Below are positions 1 to 9,127 of a stretch of DNA of 64,000 bases, piece by piece. The DNA lies in contig NZ_VMNW02000006.1 in the NCBI RefSeq assembly GCF_007713735.2, positions 117,847 to 181,846 on the forward strand, in the 5' to 3' direction. This stretch comes from Amycolatopsis acidicola (GTDB lineage: Bacteria; Actinomycetota; Actinomycetes; Mycobacteriales; Pseudonocardiaceae). The notes under the pieces were generated by a model, which did no database searches, had not been told where the DNA came from, and saw only the letters and a program-made list of their open reading frames with translations. Both the position numbers and the translations under genes were made by a program. Every line of letters begins with the position of its first letter. Positions within the stretch are counted from its first letter, which is position 1.

Positions 1-433
1 TGTTCTTCGTCAACGCGCCGAGTCGGGTTCCCTTTCCGCCTGCCATGATGACGGCCCAGTTGTCGAGCTTGGGTGAGCCGACGATTTCCGCTTCGATGTG
101 CACCCCGCAGACGCGCCTCGACGCGTCCGCGATGGGGACCTCCCGCAGGCGAAGCGCATGCATCAGGTCCAGCACCTCGGCCCGCCCGTCGGTGGGCTTC
201 ACCGTCACGACGGACTTCCGGACCAGGCGTTCCACCGAGGTGTCCAGGTCGTCACCGTTCAGCAGCGCCCGGTGTATGTCTCGTTCCGCCACCACACCGG
301 TCAGCCTGTCGTCGTGGTCGACGACGAACACGGTCGAAACACGGTGCCGTTCGATTGCGGACAACGCGGTTCGAATCGAATCCCGCGGGCCGATCATCAG
401 CTCGGAGAAATGAACTCCCGGTTTCGCTACCAT
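1..433 (-). CDS. CBS-domain nucleotidyltransferase, 3' part beyond the window
   Basis: The frame stays open from an ATG at 433 to the left edge, so 144 N-terminal residues are visible. Residues about 8-120 form a pair of CBS domains (STVFVV, LTGVVAERDI, then a second half ending REVPIADASRRV). From about residue 125 the sequence WAVIMAGGKGTRLG is the nucleotide-binding signature of sugar-nucleotide pyrophosphorylases. This CBS plus NTP-transferase layout is known from enzymes that activate sugars for surface glycan synthesis; the substrate cannot be told here. AGGGAG lies about 7 bases before the start. The gene diverges from the regulator at 674 across a 240-bp gap in which I see no clear promoter. 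Confidence 0.82.
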   Translation of the reverse strand, partial: MVAKPGVHFSELMIGPRDSIRTALSAIERHRVSTVFVVDHDDRLTGVVAERDIHRALLNGDDLDTSVERLVRKSVVTVKPTDGRAEVLDLMHALRLREVPIADASRRVCGVHIEAEIVGSPKLDNWAVIMAGGKGTRLGALTKN

Positions 434-673
434 TCGTTTGCTCCCTGATCGCTTGATCCCACACTCACCGCGACGGGCGGGGACCAACCAGGGGGCGGAT
501 TTCATCCCACCTGACCCCCTCGGTCCGTGGACCTGCACAGGCAGTCACACCGTGCGCCAAATCGCCAAAGGAGTGCGCGAAACGTACAGCCGAGGGGGTC
601 ACACCGGAGCTAGCGTCGAAGTTTCCCAGGGCGAACCAGTGCGGACCAGGGCGATCGAGGGAGCACGAGGACC

Positions 674-2056
674 ATGGAAGTGGACTTCAACCAGCCGATT
701 TCACAAGTCATCCGAGCGGCACGCCGCAGGCGGCAGCTCAGCCAGTACTCGCTGGCCCGCGAGCTCGCCACGGTGTCCGGCCGTCCCACGATCACCCGCG
801 ACCTGGTGGCCCGCTGGGAACGCGGCCACCAGATCCCCCGCCTCGGCACGCGCCAGTGGCTGGCCGTCGTCCTGCAGATCCCGCAGGAACGGCTCGACGT
901 GGCGGCCGCCGCGGCACGGCGGCGAAGTCGGCTCGGCCACGCGGTCGTCACGGAGAACGCACCGGCGACGCCAGGCCCGGCCCGTCGCGCGCAGGGCACT
1001 CCGGCGCTGCTGCCGGTGTTCCGTTCCCGCGTCCAGGCGGGGATCCTCGCGGCGACCCTGCTCAACCCGGACCGCTCGTTCAGCCTCACCGAACTCGCCG
1101 AGCACGCGGGCAGTTCGCTGGCTTCGGTCGACAAGGAGAACAAGCTCCTCGAGAAGGCCGGCATCCTGAGCAGCCGCCGGGAGGGCACGATCCGCTTGAT
1201 GCGCGCCGCCGGGGATCGGGGGCCGTTGGTGGGACCGCTGACCGAACTCATGCGGCTCACGTACGGCGTCCCGCAGGTCGTCGGCGAGGAATTCGGGTGC
1301 GTGCCGGGCGTGGCACGCATCGTGCTGGGCGGGGTCTGGGCCGACCGGTTCGCGGGCATCGCGGGCCCCTCGCCGGAGAGCGTCGAGCTGATGATCGCGG
1401 CGCCACACGGCGTGAACCTGGACAGCCGGGCCCTCACCACCGCGGCGCGGCGCACCGAGCAGCGGCTCAAGCGGCCGGTGCATTTCTCCGTCGTTCCGCT
1501 GGAGCAGGACATCGACACGTTGAAGATCCCGCGCCAGCGCCCCGGTCACCCGGTGGTCGAGGTCGCGCCGATCCGGCCGCGCGTCGCACCGCAGATCGCG
1601 GGCGTCGAGCTGGACGGCCATGAGGTCGTGCGAAGGCTGATGCGCACAGGCCAGCTCGAGCTGGTCAGCGGGCCGGCCTCGGCCAGCCAGCCGTTCCTGC
1701 AGCTGGCCAGCAAGCACGCCGCGGCGGCGGAGCACCTCACCGACGCGTCGCCCGATTCGGCGTTCGTGCTGCTGGCGCAGGCCGCCCAGCTCATCGGCTC
1801 TGGTTTGCTTGCGCAGCAAGGCCTTCGCGCCTCCGCGGCGGCACCGGACCACGTAGTCGGCACGGCGGTCGCCGCCCAGTTCGGCCACCAGTTCGCGCAG
1901 GTGGAGATGCTCCGCAGGCGCGCGCGTGAGCTGGACGCCCCGACGAGCCGCGACAGCCACGTCGTCCCGGCCGAGGCCAAGACCTACCTCGGCACGGTCC
2001 GTTCACTGCTCGCCGCGGCCGCCGAGGTCATGCCCAAGCTGGGCCTGTTCAGCTGA
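674..2056 (+). CDS. XRE-HTH / winged-helix / degenerate MNT / HEPN-like fusion protein
   Basis: This 460-aa protein looks like four domains in one chain. Residues 8-75 are an XRE-type helix-turn-helix (ISQVIRAARRRRQLSQYSLA). Residues 115-178 form a winged helix (FSLTELAEHAGSSLASVDKE). Residues 205-275 match the nucleotidyltransferase (MNT) domains that often follow such winged helices: GGVWADRFAG corresponds to the usual GSWAARY motif, but the catalytic DxD position reads SVE, so activity is doubtful. Residues 335-455 are helical and resemble the HEPN domains that accompany MNT proteins, without a clear RX4-6H motif. MNT and HEPN proteins usually form toxin-antitoxin pairs as separate genes; here they appear fused to DNA-binding domains, suggesting a regulator. 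The lipase-like gene starts 9 bases downstream. Confidence 0.72.
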   Translation: MEVDFNQPISQVIRAARRRRQLSQYSLARELATVSGRPTITRDLVARWERGHQIPRLGTRQWLAVVLQIPQERLDVAAAAARRRSRLGHAVVTENAPATPGPARRAQGTPALLPVFRSRVQAGILAATLLNPDRSFSLTELAEHAGSSLASVDKENKLLEKAGILSSRREGTIRLMRAAGDRGPLVGPLTELMRLTYGVPQVVGEEFGCVPGVARIVLGGVWADRFAGIAGPSPESVELMIAAPHGVNLDSRALTTAARRTEQRLKRPVHFSVVPLEQDIDTLKIPRQRPGHPVVEVAPIRPRVAPQIAGVELDGHEVVRRLMRTGQLELVSGPASASQPFLQLASKHAAAAEHLTDASPDSAFVLLAQAAQLIGSGLLAQQGLRASAAAPDHVVGTAVAAQFGHQFAQVEMLRRRARELDAPTSRDSHVVPAEAKTYLGTVRSLLAAAAEVMPKLGLFS

Positions 2057-2065
2057 GGTGGCGCG

Positions 2066-2797
2066 ATGTTGCGCACGGCGGCCCTCGAACTGGCCAGTGT
2101 GCTGACCCACCTGGTCCGCTATCCGACGGGCTTCGGCCAGCCCCAGCCCGTCGCCCCGGCCGGGGCGACGGAACTGCCGCTGGTGGTGCTGCCGGGCTTC
2201 GCGGACAACACCTCGATCTTCACCGAACTCCGGCAGGCGCTCGAAGCGCGGCAGGTCGGGCCGGTCGTGTCGTTCAGCTACAGCCCGTGGGTGCGCGATG
2301 TGCGGACGGCGGGGGCCCGGCTGGCCGAGCAGATCGAAACCCTGTGCGAGATCAGCGGTTCGGCCACGGTCGGCGTCGTCGGGCACAGCCTCGGCGGGCT
2401 CATCGCGCGCTACTACGTGCAGCGGCTCGGCGGGCACGTGCGCGCGGAAACCGTCGTCACCCTCGCCACGCCGCACGCCGGAACGCTGGCCGCCTGGCTG
2501 GCGCCGCCCCTGCAGCTAGCCCGGCAGCTTCGGCCCGGCAGCGAGCTGATGATCGAGCTGGCCGAGCCCGCGCCGGGCTGCACGACCGAGTTCGTCGCGT
2601 TCAGCGGCGACGCCGACCAAATCGTGCTGCCGCTGCGCAACGCGCGGCTCGAACACCCTGATCTGCGGGCGCTGAACGTGCAGGTGCACGGCGCGGGCCA
2701 CCTCGGCATCGCGTCGCATCGGCAGGTCATCGAGGAGATCTGCGCGCTGTTCGAGCCGGTGCGCGCGCCGGCGGTGCCGATGTCGCGGACCGCTTGA
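2066..2797 (+). CDS. alpha/beta hydrolase, lipase/esterase-like
   Basis: The 243-aa product has an alpha/beta-hydrolase core. VVLPGF near residue 41 is the oxyanion-loop strand, GHSLGG places the nucleophile at Ser108, FSGDADQIV supplies the acidic residue near 182-184, and GAGHLG puts the catalytic His at 212. LATPHAGT after the nucleophile is typical of triacylglycerol-lipase or PGAP1-like members. No signal peptide is evident, so an intracellular esterase is likely. The start has a GAGGTG ribosome site and lies 9 bases after the fusion regulator, so the two are probably co-transcribed. The substrate is unknown. Confidence 0.85.
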   Translation: MLRTAALELASVLTHLVRYPTGFGQPQPVAPAGATELPLVVLPGFADNTSIFTELRQALEARQVGPVVSFSYSPWVRDVRTAGARLAEQIETLCEISGSATVGVVGHSLGGLIARYYVQRLGGHVRAETVVTLATPHAGTLAAWLAPPLQLARQLRPGSELMIELAEPAPGCTTEFVAFSGDADQIVLPLRNARLEHPDLRALNVQVHGAGHLGIASHRQVIEEICALFEPVRAPAVPMSRTA

Positions 2798-2887
2798 CCG
2801 GTTCGCGACACCCACCTTAGAATTTTTCACTGAACGAATCGTCCGTACCAACTAGAGAAACTCCTGCAGCGTCAGGCGGTCACGAAC

Positions 2888-3142
2888 ATGCACACATCCC
2901 TCCCCCGCCGGACGTTGGCGATCCTGAGAGCGGCCGCGGCCGGTCGCGTGGAAATGACCTGCAGCTGCGAGCCCGACCTGTACGTCGACGGCCTCGCGTG
3001 CTGCGACCAGACGACGGGGCGGCTGCTCGCCCACGCCGGCCTCATCCGGCCCGCGCGCCCCGGCTCGCTCGGCCAGCGCGTCCCGGTGCGGCTCACCGCG
3101 GCTGGCCACGCGGCCCTGCAGGCCACCCCGGAGGCGGCCTGA
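2888..3142 (+). CDS. small cysteine-containing conserved-type protein
   Basis: This encodes 84 residues with MTCSCEPD and DGLACCDQ, giving four cysteines in a short span that could bind metal. The C-terminal half (GRLLAHAGLIRP, then VPVRLTAAGHAAL) resembles the last helix and wing of a small winged-helix protein. Small proteins of this kind are common in actinomycetes and usually lack a known function. It stands alone between the lipase-like gene and tRNA-Ser. I do not recognise a specific family. Confidence 0.65.
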   Translation: MHTSLPRRTLAILRAAAAGRVEMTCSCEPDLYVDGLACCDQTTGRLLAHAGLIRPARPGSLGQRVPVRLTAAGHAALQATPEAA

Positions 3143-3231
3143 CCCCCGAAAAGCCCCTGGCCCGCAACGGCTCGCGGGCGCCACGGACCCCGTAACCGCT
3201 GGTGGAGCGAGGCTGCTGTACCCTCTTCCAC

Positions 3232-3318
3232 GGAGGATTGGCCGAGCGGCCTAAGGCGCACGATTGGAAATCGTGTTGGGTGTAACAGCCCTCACGGGTT
3301 CGAATCCCGTATCCTCCG
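3232..3318 (+). tRNA. tRNA-Ser (anticodon GGA)
   Basis: The 87-nt sequence folds as a class II tRNA with a long variable arm. The acceptor stem GGAGGAT pairs with ATCCTCC, and the anticodon stem CACGA/TCGTG encloses loop TTGGAAA (anticodon GGA). The T arm carries GGTTCGAATCC. No CCA is encoded. It reads TCC and TCT codons. Confidence 0.96.
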
Positions 3319-3333
3319 CCGTTGAACAGGCAG

Positions 3334-3374
3334 AACGCCGGGCTTCCCGCTTTGAGGGGCCCGGCGTTTTCCGT
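3334..3374 (+). terminator. Rho-independent terminator after tRNA-Ser(GGA)
   Basis: AACGCCGGGC at 3334-3343 pairs with GCCCGGCGTT at 3359-3368 and is followed by a short T run. It lies 16 bases after the tRNA, as expected for its terminator. Confidence 0.85.
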
Positions 3375-3548
3375 GAGGGCGCCGTGGCCGCGGTCACACG
3401 GGGTGCCGCCGCGATTCTCCTTACGCGGCTGGGGAATCACCAACCCGCGAATGTGCAAGATGGACGGTGGGGCCCTTCGACCCTATGGCCGCGCCCGTTG
3501 CCGGGGTGACCCTGAATCCGGGACACCGCTGGGAAACCGGGTGATCAG

Positions 3549-5741
3549 ATGACGGACCGGGTCGAGAACAGGCAGGAAACACGCACCGGGCTCCTCGCGC
3601 GGATCGGGACCGCGTGCGCCACCCACCACTGGCCGGTGATCATCGTGTGGCTGGTGGTGCTCGCCGGCGCGACGGCGGCCAACTCGGCCTTCGGTGGCAC
3701 CTACAGCGACGATTTCACCTTGCCCAGCGCGGAATCCGGGCAGGGCAGCGCGGTACTCACCGCGCACGGCATCGTCGGCGGGTCCACGTCGGCACGACTG
3801 GTCTTCACCACGGACTCGGGCGCGCTCGCGAGCCGCAGCAGCGCGATCGAGGACGCTGTCGCGCAGGTCCGCACCGTGCCGCACGTCGTGTCGGTGTCCG
3901 ATCCGCTCAGCCCCGCCACCACCTCGGGCAGTGGCCAGATCGCCTACGCGAGCATCCAGTTCGACGACAAACCCACGGCACTGGGTTCGAGTCTCGTCGA
4001 CGGCATCGACCGGGCCACCGACCCGGTCCGCGCGACAGGCGTCGACGTCGACTACAGCGGCACGCTCGGCAAGGCGGCCGAGCCGGGCACCGGCGACCTG
4101 CGCTCCGAGCTGATCGGCATCGTCATCGCGCTGCTCGTCCTGCTCGTCGCGTTCGGCAGCGTGTTCGCCGCGGGCCTGCCGATCGTCACCTCGATCATCG
4201 GCGTCGCGGTGGGGCTCGGCGTGCTCGGCCTCCTCGCGAGCGCGATCACCTTCGCCACGGCCTCGCCGACGCTGGCGATCATGATCGGCCTCGGCGTCGG
4301 GATCGACTACGCGCTCTTCCTCACCACCAGATTCCGCCAGCTCGTACTCGACGGCGTCGAGCCGAACCAGGCCGCGGGCCGCACCGTCGCGACCAGCGGC
4401 CGGTCGGTGCTCATCGCGGCGACGACCGTGGTGATCGCGCTGATGGGGCTGTTCACCATCGGCGTCGGGTTCATCGGGAAACTCGGCCTCGCCGCCGCCA
4501 TCACCGTGGTGGTCGCCGGGATCGCCGCGACGACGCTGGTACCCGCCCTGCTCGGCCTGGCAGGGCGCCGCATCGACAAGTGGCACGTCCGCCGCCCGGT
4601 CGCCGAGCAGTCCGCGGACGGGACCGAGACCGGCTGGCACCGGTACGCGGTGCGGATCGACAAGCACCCGTGGCGGTTCCTCTGCGGCGGGGTCCTGGTC
4701 GCGGCGGTGCTCGCCATCCCCGCGTTTTCCATGCAGCTAGGGCACATCGACGAGGGCGCGGACCCGCCGGGCAGCACCACCCGCGAGGCCTACGACGCGA
4801 TCAGCGCGGGCTTCGGGCCCGGCGTCAACGGGCAGTTCACGGTGGTCGTCGTGCCCCGCGATCCCACCCAGCCCGGCACGCTCGCGAGCGACACGCAGCA
4901 GGCGCTCGCCCGCACGCCCGGCGTCGCGAGCGCGACCCCGTTGTCCCCCAGCAAGGACAACGCGCTCCTGCTGTCCACGGTCACGCCCACGACCAGCCCG
5001 CAGGACACGGCGACCGACGAGCTGCTGACCACCTTGCGCACGGAAACCCTGCCGCCGGTGACAACCGGTTCGACGACCTACGTGACCGGGATGACCGCGG
5101 GTCAGCTCGACTTCCGCGACATCGTCGCCGACCGGCTGCCCGCGATCATCGGTGTCGTGGTGGCCGCCGCGTTCGTGTTGCTGCTGCTGTCCTTCCGCAG
5201 TCCCGTGCTGGCGCTCAAGGCCGCGGTGCTCAACCTGCTCTCGATCGCCGCGTCGTACGGCGTGATCGTCGCCGTCTTCCAGTGGGGCTGGGGCGGTTCG
5301 CTGCTGGGCGTCGACGAGCCGGTGCCGATCGAGTCGTACGTGCCGATGATCATGTTCGCGATCGTGTTCGGCCTGTCCATGGACTACGAGGTGTTCCTGC
5401 TGTCCCGGGTGCACGAAGCCTGGAGCCGGACCAAGGACAACCACGCGAGCGTCGCCGACGGGCTCGCCGTGACGGCACGGGTCATCTCCTCCGCCGCGCT
5501 GATCATGATGTGTGTCTTCTTCGCGTTCCTCGCCTCGTCCAGCGTCGTGATCAAGATCCTGGCGCTCGGACTCGGGGTGAGCGTGCTCATCGACGCGACG
5601 ATCATCCGGCTCGTCATCGTGCCGGCCGCGATGTTCGTTCTGGGCAAGAGTTGCTGGTGGCTGCCGGGGTGGCTGGACCGCGTGCTGCCGCACGTCGAAC
5701 CCGAGCCCGACTCCCCGGAACCCCTCGAACCCGCCCGATAG
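3549..5741 (+). CDS. MMPL-family (RND superfamily) transporter
   Basis: The 730-aa protein repeats the MMPL layout twice: one membrane helix (first about residues 28-47), a large extracytoplasmic domain, then a bundle of five to six helices. Two half-sites near the centre of the membrane are visible, GVGIDYALFL and GLSMDYEVFLLSR, matching the conserved Asp-Tyr pairs used for proton coupling. MMPL proteins export lipids or hydrophobic metabolites; nothing nearby names a substrate. The gene is monocistronic with its own ATG 180 bases after the tRNA terminator. Several very long antisense frames here are high-GC shadows. Confidence 0.93.
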   Translation: MTDRVENRQETRTGLLARIGTACATHHWPVIIVWLVVLAGATAANSAFGGTYSDDFTLPSAESGQGSAVLTAHGIVGGSTSARLVFTTDSGALASRSSAIEDAVAQVRTVPHVVSVSDPLSPATTSGSGQIAYASIQFDDKPTALGSSLVDGIDRATDPVRATGVDVDYSGTLGKAAEPGTGDLRSELIGIVIALLVLLVAFGSVFAAGLPIVTSIIGVAVGLGVLGLLASAITFATASPTLAIMIGLGVGIDYALFLTTRFRQLVLDGVEPNQAAGRTVATSGRSVLIAATTVVIALMGLFTIGVGFIGKLGLAAAITVVVAGIAATTLVPALLGLAGRRIDKWHVRRPVAEQSADGTETGWHRYAVRIDKHPWRFLCGGVLVAAVLAIPAFSMQLGHIDEGADPPGSTTREAYDAISAGFGPGVNGQFTVVVVPRDPTQPGTLASDTQQALARTPGVASATPLSPSKDNALLLSTVTPTTSPQDTATDELLTTLRTETLPPVTTGSTTYVTGMTAGQLDFRDIVADRLPAIIGVVVAAAFVLLLLSFRSPVLALKAAVLNLLSIAASYGVIVAVFQWGWGGSLLGVDEPVPIESYVPMIMFAIVFGLSMDYEVFLLSRVHEAWSRTKDNHASVADGLAVTARVISSAALIMMCVFFAFLASSSVVIKILALGLGVSVLIDATIIRLVIVPAAMFVLGKSCWWLPGWLDRVLPHVEPEPDSPEPLEPAR

Positions 5742-5897
5742 CAACCCCCGACAGGATGCGAGTAGGTTTCGGACATTTCTCACTCGAACGGTCTAGCGAC
5801 CGCCCTCATTCGCGCATCACCGCTACCGATAGTTTGGTGCCGGCCGCCGAGCACGGCGGCCAGAGAAACCCGATGAATCCGAGGAGAAACCGCGCCG

Positions 5898-6158
5898 ATG
5901 GCCGGAGTGGAAGAGATCCGTGCTGGGATCGCGATGGCGAACGAGAAGTGCAACGCCAGCGTCGCCGCCCTGCAACAGGCCGCACAGGCATTGGAGGAGG
6001 CACAGCAGATCCTCGGGCAGGTCACCCAGGGCAGTACCCAGCCGGAGGTGACACAGGCGCACGGCCTGCTGGCCGAGGCGGTGCAGGGCATCAACGGCCA
6101 GCAGAGCACGATCCAGGCTGCCGTTTCGTCGGCCGAGTCGTACTCCGCACGGCTGTAG
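5898..6158 (+). CDS. small helical (coiled-coil) protein 1 of the FtsK-like operon
   Basis: The product is 86 residues, almost wholly helical, with heptad-like Ala/Leu/Gln spacing (VAALQQAAQALEEAQQIL) and a break near Gly-Ser-Thr-Gln-Pro, giving a helical hairpin. No WXG motif, signal peptide or membrane segment is present. It begins an operon with its start 7 bases after GAGGAGAAA-type purines and ends one base before the next ATG. In size and fold it recalls WXG100-like partners of FtsK/SpoIIIE ATPases, but that is analogy only. Confidence 0.8.
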   Translation: MAGVEEIRAGIAMANEKCNASVAALQQAAQALEEAQQILGQVTQGSTQPEVTQAHGLLAEAVQGINGQQSTIQAAVSSAESYSARL

Positions 6159-6407
6159 ATGTACTCACTCTCCGAACTGCATGCGCAACTGAGCGCATTC
6201 CGTGCGAAACTGGCTGAGGCAACCGAACACACCAACCGCGCGGTGGAGCTGCTAGATGAAGCTCGCGAAACGATCGTCACCGCTTTCGAGCAGGCGGAAC
6301 CGTGGGTGCCGCCCGAGCTCGCCCTCGCCGAGGACAGACTCCGCCAGGACGTCGACCGCCTGGTCGCGGCCGACGAGCTGGTGAACGGCTACCAGGCAAG
6401 ACTGTGA
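6159..6407 (+). CDS. small helical protein 2 of the FtsK-like operon
   Basis: The ATG follows the previous stop codon directly. The 82-aa product is again helical, with a long amphipathic first helix (LHAQLSAFRAKLAEATEHTN), a Trp-Val-Pro-Pro turn and a second helix. It looks like a divergent paralogue of the preceding protein, so the two may form a heterodimer. Its stop overlaps the GTG start of the ATPase gene (GTGA), implying translational coupling and a fixed stoichiometry. Function unknown. Confidence 0.8.
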   Translation: MYSLSELHAQLSAFRAKLAEATEHTNRAVELLDEARETIVTAFEQAEPWVPPELALAEDRLRQDVDRLVAADELVNGYQARL

Positions 6408-9127
6408 AGTTCGGCAAGTCGAACGACCAGCGCGCGCGGGTGCTCACCGCGCTCGGCAACATGCGCCAGCAGCTCGGCCTGGTGCTCGGCGCGGCCCGCT
6501 CCTCGCGGGAATCGGCCGAGACGAACCTCGCCAGGCTGGAGCTGCAGCGCCGGATCCTCCAGGTCGGCATCTCCCGCGCGGCGACCGACCCGGAGCTGTC
6601 CGAGGCGCTGCTGAACCCGGCCATGGCCGGGCTTCGTGACCAGCTCAACGAGGTGCACAACGCGTTCTACCGGGACGCCGGCACGGTGCCCGCCAAGCTC
6701 CGCGCGCTGGTCGAGGAGGCGGCGCCCGGTCCGGCAGGCCAACCGCCGAGCAGCTGGCTCGGCCGGATCGGCGGGGAAAGCCTGACACCACCGCCGTTGT
6801 GGCGAATAGGTTCGTCCACATTGGACTCCACTGGTCCGTTCCCGGTGGCAGTGCCGCTGCTGGAGGAGTCGCACCTGGCCATCACCACGGCGCCCAAGAC
6901 GAGGGCCGCGGTGGAGGCGATGATCGAGGGCCTGCTGCTGCGGGTGCTCAGCGCCATGGAGCCCGGCTCGGTCCGCGTGCACCTGTGGGACGTGGGGCAG
7001 CTCACCGCCGTGCTGCCGAACCTGTATCCGCTCAGCCGCACCAGCGCGGTGACGGTCTACGACCCGGCGAGGCTCGAGGACCTGCTCGACGAACTCGCCG
7101 GGCACATCCGCCGCATCCACGCGCAGACCATGCAGGCCGGGCACCAGACCCTGCGCGGGATGCGCGAGTCGATGGGCCAGCGCACCGAGCCATGGCGGAT
7201 AGCGGTGCTGTTCGGCAACGGCGAGGAATGGGCGCGCGAGCCCTTGCGCGAGTTGAGAAGGATCGCGGGCGGCGCGCTCGCGGCCGGCATCTCGCTGATC
7301 GTGGTCGACCTGCCGACGGTGCTCGGCGGCGGCGTGGAGAACATCCGCCTGCTCGACGAGCGGCACGCGGTGACGAGCATGACCGGCTCGGAGATCGTGG
7401 TGGACCTGGATCCGCCGATCCCCGCGACGGATGCGGGGAGCACGGCGAGCAGGCTCGCGGAGGCGCTGATCGCGAGGCAGGGCGGGCCGCGCTCGTTCGC
7501 CGATCTGCTGCCGACGGAGCTGGGCCAGGAGAGCTCGGCTCGCGAACTCCGTGCCCCGGTGGGCTTTTTCGAGGGTGACCCGGTCGAGGTCGTGATCGGC
7601 GACGGCAGTCCGCACGCGCTCATCGGCGGCCCCAGCGGCTCGGGCAAGACGAACTTCCTGTACGCGCTGATAGGCAGCCTCGCCGCCCGGTACCCGCCGG
7701 ACGAACTGGCGTTGTACTTGCTGGACTTCAAGGAAGGCGTGTCCTTCGCGGGCCTGGCGCCCGGCCGCCGCGACGCGAGCTGGCTGCCGCACGCGCGGCT
7801 GATCGGGGTCAACGTCAACACCGACCGCGAGTTCGGCTTGGCGCTGCTGCGTTTCCTCGCCGACGAACTGCGCCGCCGCTCTGCCGCGGCGAAGGAGCAC
7901 GAGGTCACCGACCTCGCCGCGCTGCGCCAGCAGGATCCGGACGGGCACTGGCCGCGCATCGTCGCGATCATCGACGAGTTCCAGTATCTGTTCGCGGGCC
8001 GTGACGCGGTGACGAACCAGGCGACCGCGCTGCTGGAGGACATCGCCCGCCGCGGCCGCGCACAGGGCATCCACCTCATCCTGGCCAGCCAGGACATCGC
8101 CGGGATCGACGCGTTCTGGGGCAAACCCGCCGTGTTCGAGCAGTGCACGCTCCGGATCGCGATGCCGAAGGCGCGCCGCGTGCTGGCCGAGACGAACAAT
8201 GCCGCGGTGGCCGCGCCGAAGTGGCACGCGGTGGTGAACCACGACTCCGGCGTGGCCCACGGCAACCAGCTGGCCCACGTGCCCGACTCCAGCGGCAAGG
8301 ACATTTTCGCGTCGCTCCAACGAGAACTGTGGGAGCGCTACGCCGACGAGCACCAACGCCCGAGGCTGTTCGACGGGGCGCATTCGCCGATGCTGGAGCA
8401 GGTCCCGGCGTACGTTTCGCTCACCCCGGGCGGCAGGCCGCACGCGCTGATCGGCCAGTCGATCGACGTGGAGGACGCCGCGTGCGCCGTCGAGCTGTCG
8501 CGTTCGCCCGGCCGGAACCTCGCGGTGCTCGGCACGGCGATGGCCGAGGCACTGTCCATAATGGACGCCGCTGCCCGGTCGCTCGGCCGTCAGTTCGCCC
8601 CTGGTGACGTCGAGTTCGTGGTGTGCTGTCTCGTGGACAGGTGCGCGCCCGCGGTCGACCAGGTCGCGGACGGGCTCAAGGCCGACGGGCATCTGATCGA
8701 GAAGCTGCGTGAGGACGAGCTGACCGAGCGGATGCTCCGGCTGCTCGAAGAGCCGGCGGAACATCCGCGGATGTTGTTGCTCTACGGCGTGGACGCGGCG
8801 CTACCCACGCTCGAAGCCAAGAAACCCGGCGAACTCAAGAGCGGGCTCGACCACTTCCGCGCCGTGCTCAAACAGGGCCCGACGAAGGGCGTGCACACGC
8901 TGGGTTGGTGGCGCAGCACGGCGCGCCTGAAGGACACCCTCGGTTTCGGCGGCCCGGACGACATCGGCGCCTGGGCCGCGCTGGACGTGCAGGGCAGCGA
9001 GCTCAGCCAGTTCGCGGCGGGCCAGGTGGTGCACTGGTCGCCGCGTCCGGGCCGCGCGTTGTTCTTCGACCGCAGCACGCACGTCTCGCCGGAAGTGATG
9101 ATCCCCTTCGACCGCCCGGAGCACTGA
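6404..9127 (+). CDS. soluble FtsK/SpoIIIE-type ATPase
   Basis: I take the start at the GTG overlapping the upstream stop (GTGA), giving 907 aa. Residues 1-100 are a coiled coil like those of the two small upstream proteins. An FtsK/SpoIIIE domain follows, with Walker A GGPSGSGKT at 408-416 (Lys415) and Walker B IVAIIDEFQ (Asp524, Glu525). The C-terminal 200 residues (from about 690) resemble a second ATPase fold without a P-loop. No membrane helices are visible, unlike FtsK, SpoIIIE or EccC. Such ATPases move DNA or, in type VII secretion, protein substrates. With two small helical proteins upstream and one downstream it looks like a self-contained module of unknown purpose. Confidence 0.85.
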   Translation: MKFGKSNDQRARVLTALGNMRQQLGLVLGAARSSRESAETNLARLELQRRILQVGISRAATDPELSEALLNPAMAGLRDQLNEVHNAFYRDAGTVPAKLRALVEEAAPGPAGQPPSSWLGRIGGESLTPPPLWRIGSSTLDSTGPFPVAVPLLEESHLAITTAPKTRAAVEAMIEGLLLRVLSAMEPGSVRVHLWDVGQLTAVLPNLYPLSRTSAVTVYDPARLEDLLDELAGHIRRIHAQTMQAGHQTLRGMRESMGQRTEPWRIAVLFGNGEEWAREPLRELRRIAGGALAAGISLIVVDLPTVLGGGVENIRLLDERHAVTSMTGSEIVVDLDPPIPATDAGSTASRLAEALIARQGGPRSFADLLPTELGQESSARELRAPVGFFEGDPVEVVIGDGSPHALIGGPSGSGKTNFLYALIGSLAARYPPDELALYLLDFKEGVSFAGLAPGRRDASWLPHARLIGVNVNTDREFGLALLRFLADELRRRSAAAKEHEVTDLAALRQQDPDGHWPRIVAIIDEFQYLFAGRDAVTNQATALLEDIARRGRAQGIHLILASQDIAGIDAFWGKPAVFEQCTLRIAMPKARRVLAETNNAAVAAPKWHAVVNHDSGVAHGNQLAHVPDSSGKDIFASLQRELWERYADEHQRPRLFDGAHSPMLEQVPAYVSLTPGGRPHALIGQSIDVEDAACAVELSRSPGRNLAVLGTAMAEALSIMDAAARSLGRQFAPGDVEFVVCCLVDRCAPAVDQVADGLKADGHLIEKLREDELTERMLRLLEEPAEHPRMLLLYGVDAALPTLEAKKPGELKSGLDHFRAVLKQGPTKGVHTLGWWRSTARLKDTLGFGGPDDIGAWAALDVQGSELSQFAAGQVVHWSPRPGRALFFDRSTHVSPEVMIPFDRPEH

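Noticed and set aside
3483..5783. Long minus-strand frames opposite the MMPL gene
   Set aside because: Charged, repetitive translations typical of high-GC antisense frames; the plus-strand MMPL frame has all family motifs.
5898..6407. WXG100 (ESX) proteins
   Set aside because: Size and helical hairpin fit, but the WXG motif and C-terminal secretion signal are absent.
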